Source: Tritrichomonas musculus
Lineage: Eukaryota > Parabasalia > Tritrichomonadida > Tritrichomonadidae
Assembly: GCA_039105265.1 (NCBI GenBank)
Contig: JAPFFF010000002.1
Span: 2,666,001-2,730,000, forward strand
Direction: 5' to 3'
DNA length: 64,000 nucleotides
The notes under the pieces were generated by a model. That model ran no database searches. It saw nothing but the letters and a program-made list of their open reading frames with translations, and was not told the DNA's origin. The translations under genes and the position numbers were made by a program. This document shows, piece after piece, positions 59,864 through 64,000 of this stretch (position 1 is the stretch's first letter; each line of letters starts with the position of its first letter).

Positions 59864-59892
59864 CTTGCTTCGCAAGACCCAAGCTCTGCTTG
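59864..59892. repeat. Double hairpin upstream of p336 copy
   Basis: CTTGC/GCAAG with loop TTC (59864-59876) and CAAGC/GCTTG with loop TCT (59880-59892). A related, partly decayed copy (AAGACCCAAGTTCTGCTTG, followed by TGGTCCACTAATTTC) lies near 60210-60245 at the junction with the GIY-YIG-like gene, giving a 35-bp direct repeat. Confidence 0.65.
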
Positions 59893-59931
59893 TGGTACAC
59901 TAATTTTATTTTTTATTTTTTCTCTACAGAA

Positions 59932-60205
59932 ATGAATTGTGATGTGCCTATATTTGAACAAATAGAAGAATTAAAAACAGATTCAGCAGACATAAAAAAA
60001 TATATCCGCAAAGTTAATTATGATATGATAGGATATTATTGTGATCATGATATCTATCAAATGTCATGTTCAAGATGTGATGCAGCAAGAAGGAAATATA
60101 AATACAGTCTATTCCAAATAGATAGAATGAGAGAAGAGCTAAAAGAACAACAAGAAATAGAACAACAATACATAGAAACACCAGATGAAAACAAATATGA
60201 CTTAC
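59932..60205 (+). pseudogene. p336 homologue of unit 2, 3' side replaced
   Basis: Starts MNCDVPIFEQIEELKTDSAD after CTCTACAGAA and keeps VNYDMIGYYCDHD, CSRCDAARRKYKYSLFQID and the charged helix of p336. The C-terminal domain of the unit-1 protein is not found here; instead a GC-rich direct repeat and a minus-strand GIY-YIG-like gene follow. Treated as a remnant. Confidence 0.55.
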
Positions 60206-60243
60206 TAAAGCAAGACCCAAGTTCTGCTTGTGGTCCACTAATT

Positions 60244-60605
60244 TCACTTCACAACTTTTGGCGCATGATAAGAAATATATGTTCTAATTATATAAATCAT
60301 TTCGTTAACATTACCAACAAAATATTCATTACCAATCCATGTTTTTCCATCTTTTGTTGTTGCTCTCTCATAATTCTCTTCAAATATAGTTATTAATTCT
60401 TTTTCAACTTTAACTGAATCACTAACTGCTTCAACCAAATACACTTCACTATCTTTAGGATATTGTCCCATTCTTGTTGCAATTTTATTTGTTCTACCAC
60501 AAGCTTTAGCTTGAGTCAAATCATAGATTTGCCAATTTTATATACAGGTTGATTAGTGTAAGCAAATTCTCTCTCACGAATCAAATAGATGTATTCAACA
60601 GACAT
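60244..60605 (-). pseudogene. GIY-YIG-like (T5orf172-type) endonuclease gene, broken
   Basis: The N-terminal part (SVEYIYLIREREFAY, VYKIGKS) and the following part (GRTNKIATRMGQYPKDSEVY, LVEAVSDSVKVEKELITIFE, KTWIGNEYFVGNVNEMIYII) match the plan of T5orf172/MUG113-type GIY-YIG domains: a Y-I-Y-L strand, K-x-G-x-(S/T), a later R, and a (E)-x-F near the end. Broken in about one place. It sits between the p336 remnant and PolB on the opposite strand. Such domains occur in homing genes and in virus Bro/KilA-type proteins. Confidence 0.6.
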
Positions 60606-60689
60606 TTCATACCAAGCAAATTATTTTTTCTGTTCAGCTATAATTTTTATAGCGTGATAATTTTTTTAGCTTTTTTAATTTCATTGTAA

Positions 60690-61853
60690 ATGACTTACCT
60701 CTTTGACATCTCAGTTGACCTCTATTCTACTGCAAAAACTGAAGCCAGAAAAGAATACAAAGAAAGAATCAAAAATATTAAAGAGAAACCAAAATTTAAA
60801 AAACAGATGAAAGAATTTATGCAAAAGGCAAATAAAGAAATTTCATTTGAAATAGACATTGGAGATAATGAAGATAAAAGATTAGCATTCACTGAAATGT
60901 TAAGGCAATTACACAAGAAGAATAAAAAGAATGTAGTGGTAAAAAGTGAATCACTAGATGGTGAAGATTATAAATGGTTTACCATCTCATCAGCACGAAA
61001 TATTGACACAACAATAGGACACATTTCTGGTACAATAGATTTAAATGATGATTGTTCTGATAATAATCCTTGGGTTGGTAATGCATTTATTCCAGCAAAA
61101 TATCAATTACTATTCATCAAAAACAAAAGGAAAGGGAAACAAACAACATTCACAATAGATAAGCAAGACAACAAAGGGAAATTATATGAAGAAGAAATAG
61201 AAATAGATGAGGAATACAGAGAAAGTCCAGATGGTGGATTCTTTCCATATATTAATTTATCTGATATAGACTTAACTAAATACCAAATATTCAAATCAGT
61301 GGAAAAAAATAACTACAAAGATAACTGTTTAGTATATGCATGTATCCAATCAGGAGTGTTCACAAATGAAGAAATCAATCAGCTAAGATTCATGGTTAAA
61401 ACAAGAATGGTACCAAATAATTTAATCTGTGATATAGCAAAATATTTTAAGTGTCATTTCATTGTAAGACAGATAGATGAAAATTTTGATACGAGGCATC
61501 AACAACAAATAAAAATAGATACAAGGAAAAAATCATGGGCTAGAGATTTTAACAGAGCCTGTGACTTGTTATTATTCAAGAACCATTACATGATTAACAA
61601 ACCTGTGGGAAATACAAAATTGATTACCATTCTGCGAAAGCTATTTAAAGATAATATGTTTAGAGAAATCAAATCTTGTGAAATGAATATACTGGCAACA
61701 AATGAATACAATAGCCATTTAACAGATTATATGGATTTATCATATGACCCATCTCTTTGTTGTCAAAAGATAGATTCCACAGAACTGAAGAAAGAAAGAG
61801 AGTGGTCAAAGATATACTATTCAGATTTTGAAACTGATACAACATTATCACCA
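60690..61853 (+). pseudogene. PolB 5' part of unit 2, interrupted by unit 3
   Basis: It matches the PolB of unit 1 through DLYSTAKTEARKEYKERIKN, SFEIDIGDNEDKRLAF, the OTU-like Cys/His pair (YKDNCLVYACIQ, LLLFKNHYMI) and Exo I (KIYYSDFETDTTL), and meets the start of unit 3 at 61854, a few codons after Exo I. The interruption point differs from that in unit 1, so the two events were separate. Confidence 0.75.
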
Positions 61854-61869
61854 AGTAGTATATACGAGT

Positions 61870-61903
61870 CGGTTTCCGCGGGGGCTACGCTACGCTAAAG
61901 CCC
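61870..61903. repeat. Double hairpin at left end of unit 3
   Basis: CGG-TTT-CCG (61870-61878) and GGGCT/AGCCC (61882-61903) with a GCTACGCTACGC loop. The same two stems are at 2921-2943. An A-rich (AAAAAT)n simple repeat follows at about 61918-62000. Confidence 0.6.
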
Positions 61904-62027
61904 ACACGTCAACACGAACTCGTGATAAAAATAAAAAATAAAAATAAAAAAAAAAAAAAAAAAATAAAAATAAAAATAAAAATAAAAATAAAAAAAATTT
62001 TTCTTCAACTTGTTTTTTTCTTGAAGT

Positions 62028-62172
62028 ACTACTAGGGACCTAAACAACTACCTCGGGTCCCCACTACTACTAGGGACCTAAACAACTACCTCGGGTCCCC
62101 ACTACTTGTTGTTTCTTGAAGTACTACTAGGGACCTAAACAACTACCTCGGGTCCCCACTACTACTAGGGAC
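62028..62172. repeat. 38-bp GC-richer repeat
   Basis: ACTAGGGACCTAAACAACTA followed by CCTCGGGTCCCCACTAC recurs about 3.5 times; one interval is widened by a second TTGTT..CTTGAAGT segment. GGGACC and GGTCCC in each unit form stems. It sits between the unit-3 end and the fibre stop. Confidence 0.85.
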
Positions 62173-62180
62173 CTACCTCC

Positions 62181-64000
62181 TTATAATGAATGTATTTCAT
62201 TCTTGGTATTATCTTCAGCTAAGATACCATTTGATGAAATGAATGACCCACCAATCAATATGAAATTAGCAGTTGGATTGACCATTAAATTGCTACTACT
62301 TAATGGAAATTCAATATTGTTTAACCAGATTTTATTTGGTTCGCATTGATATTCATACGTGGGAGTATTATTAGCGTTGAATGATATATTGATTTTGATT
62401 TCTTTAACACTGGTGACATTATCTTTGGTTTCATTATAATTCAAATAGAGGGTTGCCTCATATGCATCAAATGGTTGTTCGAATTGGTAACGAATGCTAG
62501 TACTATTTGGTACGCTGAATGTATACTTAATTCGCGTTAATCTATTCGCTAATGCAGTTAACCTAGCTTCCATTGCTGCTATAGTATCCTTTAATGTTGC
62601 ATTCTCTCTCTCTAAATTTGATATTTTGCTATTTATTGTTACGATACTAGCAACATGTTCACCTACTAGAATAGCTAAATCTTGATGAGCTTTAGATGTA
62701 TTATCTATTTTTGTTTTTACTTCCTCAAGCTCACTTTTTAATGCATAATTGATTAAATCAACAGGTTCAGGTATATCTTTCTTTAATGCATACTCCTTTA
62801 GTACATCATTAACCTCATCAACTGTGGGGTATTCATTCATAATAGTAGCTATTGATTCATTATTGTCGTGGGATATCTTTTCAAGTGAGTCTACCTTGTT
62901 GTTAAGTGCATCTATATCACATGTATATGCTATATCCTTAACCTCAAATGACATTCTCCTAACAGCACTATTTTCTTTAATGGCTATACCAGTAACTCTT
63001 ACTTGCTGTGGGTTGACTATAACTATTGTCTTGCCATTTAAGGTGCATGTTGGGAAGTAATCACTGCCCTCATATTGACTTATAGTACCACCTGCAATAG
63101 TAATAGTTATTATACACTCCTCATAGTCGATGTCATTAAACTCACTAACCTTCATAACCATTAGCCTTGCCTTAATAGTACCATCTGTAATAACATCTTC
63201 AGCTTCAAGGTGTACTTCCTTATTAACAATATTACCTACTATATCAATAGTATCATCTCTTACTAAATCATTCTTATCAACATAGTTATTATTTTCTACT
63301 TCCTCATTAACCTCATTTATTTTATCAGCTAATAGCCTAAATGCAGGTTTTAATGATTCCCTGAAGTGGTTGCATAAATCAATAGCATCTCGATATGTTG
63401 TTATCGTCTTTGAAATGTCTTCAGTTTCATCAGTATATTCAACAACTACCTTTTCTGCATCACACCAATCAATAATAGGTGTTAAATCAGTTGTAGTTGA
63501 CCTTCCTATTTTTAATGCAGGTAGGTTGCTTCCATCACCTAGATGATACAAAGCTTGTTCACCTTGTGATACACCTTCAATAGCAGAATCCACACCAGCC
63601 TTTGTAAATGTGAACCCTGTTCGAAATAATGTAAGACCAACATTAGCTATACTACCTGCAGTTCCTATAACTCCAAATGCTAGTGCTACATTTGATACTA
63701 TTCTAACCTGGTCTATGTCTTCTTGTAAATGTTTAGTAATCCTTTTAGTCTCTCCCATTTCTGCATTTAACACATTTACTTTCGAGGTTATGTCCTTAAC
63801 ATCATAACTAACTACATCAAAATTATTGGTTAATACATTTAAATCACTCCTCATGGTAGTAATATTATCAGCTGTTATAATCTTCGAACTAGTAATATTG
63901 TAGTCTGTATATAAGGTAGTAGCTGCATTAGGATTTGGTGTTATTTCATAAAACTGTTGGTCTATTATGTACTTAAATGCATTAGTTGATGAATCCCAAT
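62181..64000 (-). CDS. Fibre-like gene 1 of unit 3 (partial, runs off the window)
   Basis: Open without stops from 62181 to the window edge, about 606 codons; the start is beyond 64000. It shows YEITPNPNAATTLYTDYNIT, ITADNITTMRSDLNVL, a coil, a Gly/Ala hydrophobic run (VALAFGVIGTAGSIANVGLT), NHFRESLKPAFRLLADKINE, the beta-rich DVITDGTIKARLMVMKVSEF segment, CDIDALNNKVDSLEK coil and the common tip (YTFSVPNSTSIRYQFE to NEIHSL). The best preserved fibre 1 in the window. Likely surface fibre of the particle. Confidence 0.7.
   Translation of the reverse strand, partial: WDSSTNAFKYIIDQQFYEITPNPNAATTLYTDYNITSSKIITADNITTMRSDLNVLTNNFDVVSYDVKDITSKVNVLNAEMGETKRITKHLQEDIDQVRIVSNVALAFGVIGTAGSIANVGLTLFRTGFTFTKAGVDSAIEGVSQGEQALYHLGDGSNLPALKIGRSTTTDLTPIIDWCDAEKVVVEYTDETEDISKTITTYRDAIDLCNHFRESLKPAFRLLADKINEVNEEVENNNYVDKNDLVRDDTIDIVGNIVNKEVHLEAEDVITDGTIKARLMVMKVSEFNDIDYEECIITITIAGGTISQYEGSDYFPTCTLNGKTIVIVNPQQVRVTGIAIKENSAVRRMSFEVKDIAYTCDIDALNNKVDSLEKISHDNNESIATIMNEYPTVDEVNDVLKEYALKKDIPEPVDLINYALKSELEEVKTKIDNTSKAHQDLAILVGEHVASIVTINSKISNLERENATLKDTIAAMEARLTALANRLTRIKYTFSVPNSTSIRYQFEQPFDAYEATLYLNYNETKDNVTSVKEIKINISFNANNTPTYEYQCEPNKIWLNNIEFPLSSSNLMVNPTANFILIGGSFISSNGILAEDNTKNEIHSL

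Larger units (their letters stand above)
58564..59931. other. Repeat-rich spacer between penton-like gene and p336 copy
   Basis: 1.4 kb without a supported gene. It contains four 30-bp repeats (58921-59045), a 25-bp tandem array (59252-59548), several GGGAT/ATCCC and TTGGG/CCCAA words, and a double hairpin at 59864-59892. Open frames here are products of the repeats. Confidence 0.6.
48488..61853. mobile_element. Polinton unit 2 (lineage 2), left part
   Basis: Starts AGTAGTATACGGTAGGCC inside PolB of unit 1 and repeats the whole unit-1 gene order. It is cut in turn inside its own PolB by unit 3. If nested, its right part and the second target duplication lie beyond 64000. The six bases before its start are CAACTA. 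Fibre 1 and a GIY-YIG-like gene are broken; fibre 2 and the penton-like gene are open. Confidence 0.75.
61854..64000. mobile_element. Polinton unit 3 (lineage 2), left end
   Basis: Begins AGTAGTATATACGAGTCGG, followed by the double hairpin shared with the nested lineage-1 element's arm (2905-2943), an A/T simple repeat, 38-bp repeats, and fibre 1 on the minus strand. The unit leaves the window on the right. The six bases before it are TCACCA. Confidence 0.7.

Overview
The window is AT-rich eukaryotic DNA dominated by virus-like Polinton (Maverick) elements nested in one another and cut by three ordinary DNA transposons. No tRNA, rRNA or clear housekeeping gene is visible, and genes are compact without obvious introns. 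Polinton-rich DNA with mariner-type transposons, tiny intergenic gaps and start codons directly behind TA-rich leaders fits a parabasalid (trichomonad) genome best. This host call is inference, not proof.

Left block, 1 to about 18053: an 'outer' Polinton of lineage 1, entering from the left edge. It carries a membrane-peptide-like gene, several small genes (here called A to F), a packaging ATPase, a KilA-N gene and a protein-primed DNA polymerase B with an embedded HNH-like zinc motif. A second, smaller lineage-1 element (2283-9914, 953-bp terminal inverted repeats, 6-bp target duplication AGCGTA) sits inside the outer ATPase gene. It keeps a capsid-like gene, its own ATPase and the membrane-peptide-like gene, but only a vestige of polymerase, so it looks like a replication-dependent derivative or satellite.

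Middle block, about 18054 to 36730: gene-poor AT-rich DNA with a 42-bp satellite, then a broken NUMOD4/HNH gene interrupted by a pogo-like transposon, a polymerase B fragment, a mariner (DD34D) element, and a long fibre-like gene on the plus strand interrupted by a 4-kb P-superfamily-like transposon with a perfect 8-bp duplication.

Right block, 36731 to 64000: three lineage-2 Polinton units in the same orientation (starts near 36731, 48488 and 61854), each opening with AGTAGTATA. The two visible unit bodies share one order: fibre-like gene 1 (-), fibre-like gene 2 (-), penton-like minor capsid gene (+), a gene called p336 (+), and the 5' part of polymerase B (+). In each, the polymerase gene is cut where the next unit begins, so these look like serial insertions of one Polinton into the polymerase gene of another. 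The fibre proteins are mosaics with conserved frames and exchanged middle or tip modules.

The most unusual signal is a set of short GC-rich double hairpins scattered through spacers, element ends and coding regions. Several sit in frame in one gene copy and are absent from its paralogue, and one appears to be caught as an insertion between two copies of a direct repeat. All names and families come from reading motifs by eye; no database search was run.
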